Notes: generated by a model from the letters alone, not told the origin. A stretch of DNA of 11,282 nt from Chitinophagaceae bacterium (GCA_021323155.1 JAJTCI010000042.1:1-11282); one strand, 5' to 3'. Positions 1 through 7,678 are shown, numbered from the stretch's first letter. Translations and numbers: made by a program.

Positions 1-594
1 ATTGGAACCGCGCCGTGTAAAAACAAATACGCTGTCATCTATGGTAACGGAAGGATAGTATTCCAGTTGAGGGCTATTGATATTGTCACCAAGATTCTTT
101 GGTGCGAACACGTAGTTGTCTGCAGGGTGTTTCCCCGCGTAATCGAGTGCAAACTGGTAGCTCTTCTTGCGCGAGGTGGCCAACTGGATGCTTTTCTGAC
201 CGAGTTTGGTATTTGCCAGGTATTTGTCGATCGCAGTCATGGCCGCGGCAAAGTTGCCGGCGCCTGCAAGGCTTACAGAGTAAGGAAGCCAGGAGTATTT
301 AAAATATCCTGTGTCTTTTGGTAATGCTTTTTCAAACTGGATGCGTGCGTTATTGTAATCCTTCAGTTCATTATACAGGGTGGCGAGGTCCAGGTAAGCA
401 TCGATATAGTAGCTGTCTGTTTCTATGGCTTTGTTCAGCAATTGGAGTGCTTTTTTCACATCACCGTCACGGTAGTGGCTGATCGCGTCTTCCTGTAGCT
501 TTTTTGCTTTGGGATTTACTTTTGACGGGTCATAGGTTTGCGCCCCGGCAGAAAATGCAGCAAAAAACAATATCAGCCCTAAAAAATGCTTCAT
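1..594 (-). CDS. Exported TPR protein with start of a PD40-like repeat, partial at the window edge
   Basis: The reading frame starts at the ATG at 594 and stays open to base 1, giving 198 residues without a stop, so the C-terminus lies outside the window. Residues 1-19 form a signal peptide (MKHF, a hydrophobic core, then AFSAGAQ before T20). Residues about 28-125 are helical and carry tetratricopeptide-like repeats, for example AISHYRDGDVKKALQLLNKA, then an AYLDLATLYNELKDYNNA unit. The last visible stretch (about 178-198, LEYYPSVTIDDSVFVFTRR) looks like the first blade of a PD40/WD40-like beta propeller. In Bacteroidota, a TPR region followed by PD40 usually continues into a carboxypeptidase-regulatory-like domain and an OmpA peptidoglycan-binding domain. 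That continuation is an inference here. Such proteins sit in the periplasm or outer membrane. The gene lies 118 bases downstream of queE on the same strand and may have its own promoter; no good -7 box was found. Confidence 0.8.
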   Translation of the reverse strand, partial: MKHFLGLILFFAAFSAGAQTYDPSKVNPKAKKLQEDAISHYRDGDVKKALQLLNKAIETDSYYIDAYLDLATLYNELKDYNNARIQFEKALPKDTGYFKYSWLPYSVSLAGAGNFAAAMTAIDKYLANTKLGQKSIQLATSRKKSYQFALDYAGKHPADNYVFAPKNLGDNINSPQLEYYPSVTIDDSVFVFTRRGSN

Positions 595-712
595 AGATTT
601 CGAAAGTTCGTTAAACAGCAATGAACAGCAGTGTTAAAACGCATAGCCATCGGGTTTATTTCATTGGCCCCGCTACCCGCAAGATAGACTACCTGCTACC
701 CTGGTATTTCGT

Positions 713-1375
713 TTAGGGAACGTTAATGTATTTGTGGATCTGCAGGCTTAATTCCCATTGCGGGTGCTGCTTGATATAATCCACAATTGCAGGTGTGACA
801 GCAGCCCCCTTACTCCATTCGGGCTGCAGGTATAGTTTGCAGGCCGGGTCCACTTTAGCCGCATGTTCTTCTGCCCAATTAAAGTCGTCCATATTGTAGA
901 TGATGATCTTCAGTTCATGCGCCTGCGCCAGCACTTCCGGCAGCGGGGCCTTGAATTTTTTCGGCGACACACAGATCCAGTCCCAGGAGCCGGATAACTG
1001 TGAAGAACCGGAGGTTTCAATATTGGTTGCGAAACCAGCCCCGTGGAGTGCGCGCGTTAGTTCGGTAAGGTCATGCATCAGGGGCTCACCACCAGTGATC
1101 ACGGCAAGGATGCCGTTGACCGTTGACCGTTGATCGTTGATCGCTGGTCGTTCACCTGTTACGGCTTGCATCGCCTGCTCAACGATCCCGTGGACGGGGA
1201 CAGTGGGATGTGCCCCGGCGTCCCAGCTTTCTTTCACGTCGCACCAGAAGCAGCCCACATCGCAGCCGCCCAGCCTGATAAAATACGCGGCCTTTCCCTG
1301 GTGAAATCCTTCACCCTGTATGGTATAAAACGCTTCCATCACGGGAAGCTGATGAATGCCTGGTACTACTGTCAT
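713..1375 (-). CDS. queE: 7-carboxy-7-deazaguanine synthase (radical SAM), QueE
   Basis: QueE is a cytoplasmic radical SAM enzyme that converts 6-carboxy-tetrahydropterin to 7-carboxy-7-deazaguanine, on the route to preQ0 and the tRNA base queuosine. The 220-residue product has the family's N-terminal substrate segment EAFYTIQGEG (14-23), the [4Fe-4S] cluster motif C38-x3-C42-x2-C45, and the GGEP SAM-binding motif at 95-98. It ends in HKYINVP, as is usual for the family in Bacteroidota. The start at 1375 is chosen because it lies 12 residues before the conserved VMEAFY segment and overlaps the folD stop as ATGA, which suggests translational coupling. Residues about 74-88 (GERPAINDQRSTVNG) look inserted: they are encoded by six 7-bp tandem units, 42 bp in all, which keeps the frame. 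All catalytic motifs are intact, so the enzyme is expected to be active. Confidence 0.95.
   Translation of the reverse strand: MTVVPGIHQLPVMEAFYTIQGEGFHQGKAAYFIRLGGCDVGCFWCDVKESWDAGAHPTVPVHGIVEQAMQAVTGERPAINDQRSTVNGILAVITGGEPLMHDLTELTRALHGAGFATNIETSGSSQLSGSWDWICVSPKKFKAPLPEVLAQAHELKIIIYNMDDFNWAEEHAAKVDPACKLYLQPEWSKGAAVTPAIVDYIKQHPQWELSLQIHKYINVP
1114..1162 (-). repeat. Degenerate 7-bp tandem repeat inside queE
   Basis: Read on the plus strand, the units from 1114 are cgttgac, cgttgac, cgttgat, cgttgat, cgctggt, cgttcac and a weak ctgttac. The first four are near-identical; the others have decayed. On the coding strand the unit is RTCAACG. Six units make 42 bp, or 14 codons, so the tract sits in queE without breaking the frame. 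It falls between the helix VEQAMQAV and the strand leading to GGEP, probably a surface loop. Confidence 0.85.
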
Positions 1376-1399
1376 CTGTCAACTGTGATCTGTGTTCTG
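1365..1399 (-). repeat. Degenerate 7-bp tandem repeat across the folD/queE junction
   Basis: Plus-strand units from 1365 are actactg, tcatctg, tcaactg, tgatctg and tgttctg, five heptamers that all end in CTG. On the coding strand the unit is CAGWTSA-like. The tract encodes the non-conserved folD C-terminus (roughly RTQITVDR), the folD stop codon and the queE start codon. The 4-bp gene overlap is therefore made of repeat sequence. Confidence 0.75.
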
Positions 1400-2259
1400 T
1401 TGAGGTGAGCCTGCATCGTATTTTTCAACAATCCCGCTATCGTCATCAGTCCGACACCACCCGGCACTGGTGTGATCGCTGATGTTTTCGGTGCAACCTC
1501 TTCATAAGCCACGTCGCCCTTTATACGGTATCCTTTTGGCGCGGCGCTGTCTTCGACACGGGTGATGCCTACATCGATCACCACGGCACCGTCCTTCACC
1601 ATGTTATTTGTTACAAACCCCGGCCGTCCCAGGGCTGCGACAATGATGTCTGCCCGGGCACAGATGTCTTCCAGGTTTTTGGTATGCGAATGACAGATGG
1701 TAACGGTGCAATTGCCTTGTGGATGGTTGCTGCTGAGCAGGATGCTCATGGGGCGGCCAACGATGTTACTGCGGCCGATGACAACGGCGTGTTTTCCTTT
1801 GGTGTCAATATTAAAATGAGCCAGCATCAGCATGATGCCATAAGGTGTTGCCGGTATAAACGAAGGTAGTCCCTGCACCAGTTTGCCCGCGTTCACGGGG
1901 TGAAAGCCATCCACATCTTTTTCCGCGTCGATGCTTTCGATCACTCTCTGCTCTCTGATGTGTTTGGGAAGTGGCAACTGGACCAGGATACCGTCTACAG
2001 AATCATCTGCATTGAGGGTTTCGATCGCCTGGAGCAAGGTGGATTCGGATACGTCGTTGTCTAATCGCACCAGCGTAGATTCAAATCCTACTTCCTCGCA
2101 GGACCTTACTTTACTTGCCACATATGTTTCGCTGGCGCCGTCGTTCCCTACAAGGATAGCGGCGAGATGGGGTTTTTTATCCGAACCGAGCGATAAAACC
2201 TGTTGTTTCAATTGGTTTTTAATAGCCTGGGAGGCTTTTTTGCCATCAAGTATCACCAT
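1372..2259 (-). CDS. folD: Bifunctional methylenetetrahydrofolate dehydrogenase / methenyltetrahydrofolate cyclohydrolase, FolD
   Basis: FolD interconverts 5,10-methylene-, 5,10-methenyl- and 10-formyl-tetrahydrofolate in the cytoplasm, supplying one-carbon units for purines and formyl-methionine. The 295-residue product is of normal length. It shows the N-terminal catalytic segment with Y46 and K50 (TYVASK), the GILVQLPLP motif at 90-98, the DVDGFHP segment at 115-121, the NADP-binding GRSNIVGRP at 162-170, and PGGVG at 266-270. The start at 2259 gives the expected MVILDGKKAS opening. The last nine residues or so come from a 7-bp repeat tract and are not expected to be conserved. The stop overlaps the queE start by 4 bp, so the two genes are probably cotranscribed. 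It is divergent from the susC-like gene. A TACCTTTG box lies only 5 bases before the ATG. Confidence 0.97.
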   Translation of the reverse strand: MVILDGKKASQAIKNQLKQQVLSLGSDKKPHLAAILVGNDGASETYVASKVRSCEEVGFESTLVRLDNDVSESTLLQAIETLNADDSVDGILVQLPLPKHIREQRVIESIDAEKDVDGFHPVNAGKLVQGLPSFIPATPYGIMLMLAHFNIDTKGKHAVVIGRSNIVGRPMSILLSSNHPQGNCTVTICHSHTKNLEDICARADIIVAALGRPGFVTNNMVKDGAVVIDVGITRVEDSAAPKGYRIKGDVAYEEVAPKTSAITPVPGGVGLMTIAGLLKNTMQAHLNRTQITVDR

Positions 2260-2264
2260 GGCGG

Positions 2265-2272
2265 CAAAGGTA
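2265..2272 (-). promoter_or_regulatory. Possible -7 box for folD (TACCTTTG)
   Basis: The minus strand reads TACCTTTG, an exact match to the Bacteroidota -7 consensus TAnnTTTG, ending 5 bases before the folD ATG. No TTTG-like -33 element is seen about 20 bases upstream, so this is a half match. If it is used, transcription would start at or next to the start codon. Confidence 0.4.
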
Positions 2273-2390
2273 TTTTATTAGAGAATGGGGTATTTTCTTT
2301 TTTGTGCAGCAATTCAGGTTTTCACTTGTCTTTAGTAGGTAGCTGTTTAAGCAAATATTTAGCTTTTTTTAACGTTTTGTTTAAATCAGC

Positions 2391-2398
2391 TATATTTG
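2391..2398 (+). promoter_or_regulatory. -7 promoter box of the susC-susD operon (TATATTTG)
   Basis: TATATTTG matches TAnnTTTG exactly and ends 20 bases before the preferred susC ATG. The -33 region is only a T-run (2364-2370) rather than a clear TTTG; a TTTT lies 20 bases upstream of the box. The 159-bp gap between folD and susC is AT-rich, as expected of a promoter region. An imperfect inverted repeat (AGCTGTTTAA at 2341-2350 against TTTAAATCAGCT at 2380-2391) touches the box and could be an operator. Confidence 0.55.
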
Positions 2399-2418
2399 AG
2401 TCATATTTTAAAACCTAT

Positions 2419-5400
2419 ATGCAAATGAGAAAAATCCTATCACTGCTTGCAGTGGTGCTGCTGACGTCTTTGGCAGCCACTGCGCAGACGCGAGAAATCT
2501 CCGGAAAAGTTACTGACGATCAGGGACAACCAGTTGAGGGAGCCTCTGTTCTTATCAAGGGCACCACAACAGGGGTTGCTGCTGACGGTCAAGGCGTATT
2601 CCGGATTTCAGCCAAGAACGGTGACGTACTCGTTATCACTGCTACCAATTTTGCCAGCAGGGAGTACACCATCACCCAATCCACTACCAACATCGACATC
2701 AGGCTCACCCGTGCAACGACGGTGATCGATGAAGTTGTTGTAACCGCCATGGGCCAGCGCCGGACAAGGAACCAGGTTCCTTACGCGGTGCAGCAGATCA
2801 ATGGTGACGAGGTGGCTAAGACAAGAACCAACAACTTCGTTCAGAACCTGTCCGGAAAGATTTCCGGTCTTGAACTGCGCCAGGCAAATACAATGGGCGG
2901 TTCTACCAACGTGGTCATCAGGGGAGCGAAAACCATCAGCAGCAGCAACCAGCCGCTGTACGTGGTAGACGGCGTGCCAGTTGACAACTCCAATATGAAG
3001 TCTGGTAACCAGTCGACTGGTCGTGGAGGATATGATTATGGTAGCGCGATCGCTGACATTAACCCGGATGATATCGAATCGATCACTGTACTGAAAGGTG
3101 CGGCTTCTACCGCGCTCTACGGTTCAAGGGGAGGTAACGGTGTAATCCTTATCGCTACCAAGAGAGGTAAAAGAGGTTTAGGCATCACCATTAACTCCAG
3201 CATCGGTATCGGCACTTACGATAAGACAACCTTCGCTGAATACCAGAACGAATACGGCGGTGGATACGGTGCGTATTATGAGGATCCATCAGGCCGTTTC
3301 CTTTACAGGGATATCAACGGCGATGGTACTCCAGACCTCGTGGTTCCAGTGAGTGAAGATGCTTCTTATGGAGGCGCTTTCGATCCTGCCAAGATGGTAT
3401 ACCAGTGGGATGCATTCGACCCGGGATCACCAAATTTTGGCAAGCCACGCCCATGGGTAGCTGCTGCGAACGGTCCTGGCGAATTTTTCCAGACCGCGGT
3501 ATCATCTAACCAGAGCATCATTTTGACCAACGGTACTGACAACGGTTCTTTCAAACTGGGTTATACCCGTACCGACGACAAAGGAATTCTGCCAAACAGT
3601 AAACTGTCCAAGAACATGTTCAACCTGGGTGGAACGTATAATGTTACCAACCAGTTGAATGTTGGTGCAAACGTTCAGTTCACACACCAGGCTGCAACAG
3701 GCCGTTACGGTACAGGTTACGACGACAAGAACCTGATGACCAATTTCCGCCAGTGGTGGCAGACCAACGTAGATGTGCTTGAGCAGAAAGAAGCATATAT
3801 GCGTGAGAAGAAGAACGTAACCTGGAACTGGGCTGATCCTACGGATCTTACCCCGATCTATTGGGACAATCCATATTTCACCCGTTACGAGAACTACGAA
3901 ACTGACAGCCGTAACCGTATGACCGGTTATATCACTGCCAGCTACAACCCACTGAAATGGCTGGGTGTAATGGGTAGGATATCACACGATACTTATGACG
4001 AGACACAGGAAGAAAGGCAGGCTGTTGGAAGTGTAACCACTTCTTCTTACGCCCGCAACAACCGTACTTTCCGTGAGACCAACTACGACCTGATGGCAAC
4101 GCTTGACAGGGCTTTGTCCAGCGATCTGAACCTGAAAGTAATTGCAGGAACTAACCTCAGGAAGACAAAGGTTGAAAGCATCTACGCGGTAACCAACGGC
4201 GGATTGATCGTTGAAAGGATCTACTCACTCTCCAATTCCAAGAATGCACCGAACGCACCTGTTGAAGGTTTCTCACAGATCGACGTGTGGGGCAACTTCG
4301 TAGGAGCTACATTGAGCTATAAGGATTTCCTTACTCTTGATGGTAACTACAGGGTTGATAAATTCTCTACCCTGCCTAAGGGCAATGAAGCTTCCGGTTA
4401 CGGTTCCGTTTCTGCAGGCCTGGTGTTCTCTAAATTGATCCCTGGCACACAATCATGGCTGAGCTATGGTAAACTGAGAGCGAACTACGCAACAGTTGGT
4501 AATGGTTCACCAAGTGCATATTCTACTGCTGATGCTTACACGATCGGAACACCGTTCGGCTCGTCACCAACAGTTACTGTTACCGGGACTGCGGCCAACG
4601 CGGAGCTGGTTCCTGAAAGGACCAAGAGCTACGAGTTTGGTCTTGAGGCAGCATTCTTAAAGAACAGGCTCGGCTTCGACATCACTTATTATAACGCGAA
4701 GACGTTTGACCAGATCTTCCAGGTACCGGTTTCTACTTCAACAGGATACAACGCCCGTTGGCTGAACGCCGGTAACGTAAGGAATAAAGGAGTTGAGTTA
4801 AGCCTTTACGGTACACCGGTTCAAACCAGGGATTTCACCTGGAACGTGAACCTGAACTGGACAAGGAACAGGAATAAAGTTGAAGAACTGTATCCTGGAA
4901 TCGACAACCTGGTCCTGGGAACTTTCCAGGGTGGTGTTTCATTGAACGCTACGCTGGGCGAGCCTTTCGGAACGATCCGTGGACAGGACTTCATTTATAC
5001 AAACGGTGAGCCTACCATCAACCAGACCACTGGTTATCCTTTGCGTACGACATCATCCAACATCGTTCTTGGGGACGCCAATCCTGACTGGATCGGTGGT
5101 ATCAACAACGCGATGAAGTATAAGAATCTTTCTTTGAGCTTCCTCGTTGATGTTCGCCAGGGTGGTGATGTATTCTCACTCGACATGTATTATGGACTTG
5201 CGACAGGATTGTATCCTGAGACAGCTGGCCTGAACGACAAGGGCAACCCTGCAAGAAACTCTGTTGCTTCTGGTGGTGGAGTGATCCTGCCAGGTGTTGC
5301 ACCTGATGGCAAGCCAAACGCGGTATATGCAGCCAATTCAAACTATGGATTGTTTGGATACGCGCGCCAGCCGAATAAAGCGTTCGTATACGATGCGAGC

Positions 5401-5640
5401 TTTGTAAAACTGAGAGAAGTTGTATTAAGTTATGCTTTACCGACCAGCATCTTTGGAAAAGTGAAGGCATTTAAAGGCATCGACCTGTCATTGATCGGCC
5501 GTAACCTTTGGATCATCCACAAGAACACGCCGTACTCAGATCCTGAAGAGATCATCAGCGCGGGCAACCTCCAGGGATACCAGAGCGGTGCTTATCCTGC
5601 AGTGAAGACATATACTTTCAATGTTAAACTCAGATTCTAA
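2419..5640 (+). CDS. SusC/RagA-type TonB-dependent outer-membrane receptor
   Basis: This is an outer-membrane TonB-linked transporter of the SusC/RagA family, which works with a SusD-type lipoprotein to bind and import oligomers such as glycans or peptides. The 1073-residue product has, in order: a signal peptide (1-23, cleavage after ATAQ), a carboxypeptidase-D-regulatory-like domain (about 25-98, EISGKVTDDQGQPVEGASV), a TonB box (DEVVVTA, 104-110), a plug domain (about 112-250, with VVIRGA, LYVVDGVPV and ADINPDDIESITVLKGA), then a long beta barrel ending in an aromatic residue (FNVKLRF). The ATG at 2419 is chosen because it starts the signal peptide and lies just after the -7 box. The ATG at 2425 (MRKILSLL) is equally possible. 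A longer frame back to 2203 runs antisense through folD and upstream of the promoter, so it is rejected. Sequence alone does not give the substrate. Confidence 0.95.
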   Translation: MQMRKILSLLAVVLLTSLAATAQTREISGKVTDDQGQPVEGASVLIKGTTTGVAADGQGVFRISAKNGDVLVITATNFASREYTITQSTTNIDIRLTRATTVIDEVVVTAMGQRRTRNQVPYAVQQINGDEVAKTRTNNFVQNLSGKISGLELRQANTMGGSTNVVIRGAKTISSSNQPLYVVDGVPVDNSNMKSGNQSTGRGGYDYGSAIADINPDDIESITVLKGAASTALYGSRGGNGVILIATKRGKRGLGITINSSIGIGTYDKTTFAEYQNEYGGGYGAYYEDPSGRFLYRDINGDGTPDLVVPVSEDASYGGAFDPAKMVYQWDAFDPGSPNFGKPRPWVAAANGPGEFFQTAVSSNQSIILTNGTDNGSFKLGYTRTDDKGILPNSKLSKNMFNLGGTYNVTNQLNVGANVQFTHQAATGRYGTGYDDKNLMTNFRQWWQTNVDVLEQKEAYMREKKNVTWNWADPTDLTPIYWDNPYFTRYENYETDSRNRMTGYITASYNPLKWLGVMGRISHDTYDETQEERQAVGSVTTSSYARNNRTFRETNYDLMATLDRALSSDLNLKVIAGTNLRKTKVESIYAVTNGGLIVERIYSLSNSKNAPNAPVEGFSQIDVWGNFVGATLSYKDFLTLDGNYRVDKFSTLPKGNEASGYGSVSAGLVFSKLIPGTQSWLSYGKLRANYATVGNGSPSAYSTADAYTIGTPFGSSPTVTVTGTAANAELVPERTKSYEFGLEAAFLKNRLGFDITYYNAKTFDQIFQVPVSTSTGYNARWLNAGNVRNKGVELSLYGTPVQTRDFTWNVNLNWTRNRNKVEELYPGIDNLVLGTFQGGVSLNATLGEPFGTIRGQDFIYTNGEPTINQTTGYPLRTTSSNIVLGDANPDWIGGINNAMKYKNLSLSFLVDVRQGGDVFSLDMYYGLATGLYPETAGLNDKGNPARNSVASGGGVILPGVAPDGKPNAVYAANSNYGLFGYARQPNKAFVYDASFVKLREVVLSYALPTSIFGKVKAFKGIDLSLIGRNLWIIHKNTPYSDPEEIISAGNLQGYQSGAYPAVKTYTFNVKLRF

Positions 5641-5659
5641 AAGCATAAAAGAAATTATC

Positions 5660-7090
5660 ATGAAAAGAATATTAATAGCACTCACCCTTTTGCCCCTGCT
5701 CTTCGGAACAGCGTGTAAGCGGGATATAACGAGCATCAATGTGGACCCGAAGAATCCACAGATCGCCCCGGCCACGTCCTTTATCAGTAACGCGCAGAGA
5801 GCCGTTGCGAATACCATGACCTCTACCAACGTGAACGATAACATCTTCCGTTTGGTGATGCAGTACTGGCAGGAAACCACGTATACGGACGAAAGTAATT
5901 TCGACCTCAATACAAGGCAGATCCCAAGGCAACTTTGGAACTACCTGTACCGCGACGTGATCCGCGACCTGCGTGAAGCCAAGAAGCTCATCCCGGGCCA
6001 GATCAGTAATGCCACCGAGCAGAAGAATGCAATGGCCATCGCGGAAGTAACAGAGATATACTCCTGGTACTATCTCGTGACAACATTCGGTGACATCCCT
6101 TATTCCCAGGCGCTCGACGTTAATACGGCACAGCCTAAGTATGATAACCAGCAAACCGTTTACAATGACCTGCTTACCAGGCTTGACGCGGCAATCGCCA
6201 GTATCGTTACTACGGGTGCCAGCATCGGTGACGCAGACCTGATCTATGGTGGTGATATGGCGATGTGGAAGAAGTTTGCCAATTCGCTGAAGCTGAAAAT
6301 GGGTATGACCATCGCTGACGCGGATAACGCGAAAGCAAAAACAACTGTTGAATCAGCAGTTGCTTCAGGCGTGTTCACATCAAGTGCTGACGACGCTACT
6401 TTCCATTTCCTGAGTGCTCCGCCGAACACCAACCCGGTTTGGGTTGACCTGGTTCAGAGTGGCCGTAAGGATTTCGTAGCTGCGAGCACTATCGTCAATA
6501 AGATGACATCATTGAACGACCCACGCAGGGATGATTATTTCACAGTTGACGCCGTTGGCGGATACTCTGGCGGTACGCCGGGTGCAAGCAGCAACTACTC
6601 AACCTTCTCTAAGCCGGATGAGGCGATTGCCGAGCCGGACGCTCCTGCCGACCTGTTAAGTTATGTAGAAGTTGAATTCTTCCTGGCTGAAGCAATCGAA
6701 AGAGGCTACGCTGTTGGTGGAACTGCTGCTACGCATTATAACAACGCCATCACTGCTTCTATCCTCGAGTGGGGTGGAACCGCTGCGGAAGCCGTTGCTT
6801 ACCTCGCACAGCCTGCTGTGAACTATGCTACCGCTACCGGTACATATAAGCAGAAGATCGGCGAGCAAAAGTGGATCGCTTTGTATAACCGCGGATGGGA
6901 TGCATGGATCGAGTGGAGAAGGCTGGATTATCCTGCACTGGTGAAACCACCAACTGCATTAACGGATATTCCTAAGCGTCTCACTTACCCGATCCCTGAG
7001 CAGAACCTGAACACAACCAACTATACCGCGGCCTCTTCGGCCATCGGTGGAGACCTGGTTACGACCAAGTTGTTCTGGGATAAGTTCTAA
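5660..7090 (+). CDS. SusD/RagB-family lipoprotein (SusD-like_2 type)
   Basis: This is a surface lipoprotein that caps the SusC-type barrel and captures substrate. The 476-residue product starts with MKRILIALTLLPLLFGTAC. That is a lipoprotein signal whose lipidated residue is C19, followed by charged residues (KRD) that may act as part of a Bacteroidota lipoprotein export signal. The helical middle contains TPR-like SusD segments (LWNYLYRDVIRDLREAKKLI; EVTEIYSWYYLVTTFGDIPYS). The C-terminal part, with EQKWIALYNRGWDAWIEWRRLDYP and later KRLTYPIPEQNLN, is typical of the SusD-like_2 group. The start at 5660 opens the signal peptide and lies 19 bases after the susC stop, which indicates one operon. 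The frame is also open back to 5621, inside susC, but that would bury the signal peptide. A strong terminator follows. No enzyme gene is linked, so the substrate is unknown. Confidence 0.93.
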   Translation: MKRILIALTLLPLLFGTACKRDITSINVDPKNPQIAPATSFISNAQRAVANTMTSTNVNDNIFRLVMQYWQETTYTDESNFDLNTRQIPRQLWNYLYRDVIRDLREAKKLIPGQISNATEQKNAMAIAEVTEIYSWYYLVTTFGDIPYSQALDVNTAQPKYDNQQTVYNDLLTRLDAAIASIVTTGASIGDADLIYGGDMAMWKKFANSLKLKMGMTIADADNAKAKTTVESAVASGVFTSSADDATFHFLSAPPNTNPVWVDLVQSGRKDFVAASTIVNKMTSLNDPRRDDYFTVDAVGGYSGGTPGASSNYSTFSKPDEAIAEPDAPADLLSYVEVEFFLAEAIERGYAVGGTAATHYNNAITASILEWGGTAAEAVAYLAQPAVNYATATGTYKQKIGEQKWIALYNRGWDAWIEWRRLDYPALVKPPTALTDIPKRLTYPIPEQNLNTTNYTAASSAIGGDLVTTKLFWDKF

Positions 7091-7106
7091 ATTGAGCCTT
7101 ACAAAT

Positions 7107-7135
7107 AAAAAAAACCGCCGCAAGGCGGTTTTTTT
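7107..7135 (+). terminator. Intrinsic terminator after the susC-susD operon
   Basis: An A-run (7107-7114) precedes CCGCC (7115-7119), a GCAA tetraloop (7120-7123), GGCGG (7124-7128) and seven Ts (7129-7135). The flanking A and T runs extend the stem, and the A-run could make it work on the other strand too. It starts 16 bases after the susD-like stop and separates the operon from rimM. Confidence 0.93.
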
Positions 7136-7147
7136 GTTGCACCAACA

Positions 7148-7155
7148 TTACTTTG
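7148..7155 (+). promoter_or_regulatory. Possible -7 box for rimM (TTACTTTG)
   Basis: TTACTTTG differs from TAnnTTTG at one position and ends 4 bases before the rimM ATG. Because a terminator lies just upstream, rimM needs its own promoter somewhere in 7136-7159, which supports the call. No correctly spaced -33 element is clear; the T-run of the terminator occupies that region. Confidence 0.4.
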
Positions 7156-7159
7156 TCTT

Positions 7160-7678
7160 ATGAGCGAGTACACGAGTATTGGTAAGATCGTGGCAGCCTT
7201 TGGCCTGCAGGGGGAAATGGTACTGAAGCATGCCCTGGGTAAAAAGACCGCTTTAAATAAAGTGCAGGCCATTTTTATAGAGGAGACGGCGGGCAGTTAT
7301 ATCCCGTGGTTTGTGACCGGTTCAAAAGCAAGAACAGAGGATGAAATGCTTGTGACCCTGGAAGGGATCAAGAGCAAAGAAGACGCACGCCGGTTGACCA
7401 GAAAGAAAGTATGGTTAAAGACCGAAGACTTCAGAAGCCTGGCGGGAAAATCTTCACCAATCACCCTGCTGGGTTACCGTTTGATCACCGATGAAGACGA
7501 GGACCTGGGCCCGGTAGAGGAAGTGATCGAACAACCCCACCAGGTGTTACTCCGCATCACAGTTAACAATAACGAAGCGCTTATCCCGCTTCATGCAGAG
7601 AGCCTCGATAAGATCGATCACGATAAAAGGCAGGTACACGTGATACTGCCGGATGGGTTGCTGGATGTTTACCGGTAG
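7160..7678 (+). CDS. rimM: Ribosome maturation factor RimM
   Basis: RimM binds ribosomal protein uS19 and assists late maturation of the 30S subunit, acting in the cytoplasm. The 172-residue product is of normal length. It has an N-terminal RimM barrel (about 4-90, opening YTSIGKIVAAFGLQGEMVLKH, which corresponds to the G-x-I/V-x-x-x-x-G-x-x-G-E pattern) and a C-terminal PRC barrel (about 95-170, LLGYRLITDEDEDLGPVEEV, then EALIPLHAESL). The ATG at 7160 follows the terminator by 24 bases. In many bacteria rimM follows rpsP or precedes trmD; neither is next to it here. A 7-bp repeat tract begins two bases after its stop codon. Confidence 0.95.
   Translation: MSEYTSIGKIVAAFGLQGEMVLKHALGKKTALNKVQAIFIEETAGSYIPWFVTGSKARTEDEMLVTLEGIKSKEDARRLTRKKVWLKTEDFRSLAGKSSPITLLGYRLITDEDEDLGPVEEVIEQPHQVLLRITVNNNEALIPLHAESLDKIDHDKRQVHVILPDGLLDVYR

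Noticed and set aside
67..324. Plus-strand frame opposite the TPR gene
   Set aside because: It is a shadow of a minus-strand gene that has a signal peptide and TPR repeats.
1114..1399. The two heptamer tracts as a CRISPR array or IS ends
   Set aside because: The units are 7 bp with no spacers, and there are no cas genes, transposase or target-site duplication.
2203..2418. Upstream extension of the susC-like frame by 72 codons
   Set aside because: It runs antisense through the folD 5' end and lies before the -7 box. A clear signal peptide starts at 2419/2425.
5102..5470. Minus-strand 122-codon frame inside susC
   Set aside because: It has low-complexity Ser/His/Gln composition typical of an antisense shadow and covers the conserved barrel end of the receptor.
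5621..5659. Upstream start of the SusD-like frame, inside susC
   Set aside because: It would place 13 residues before a standard lipoprotein signal peptide.
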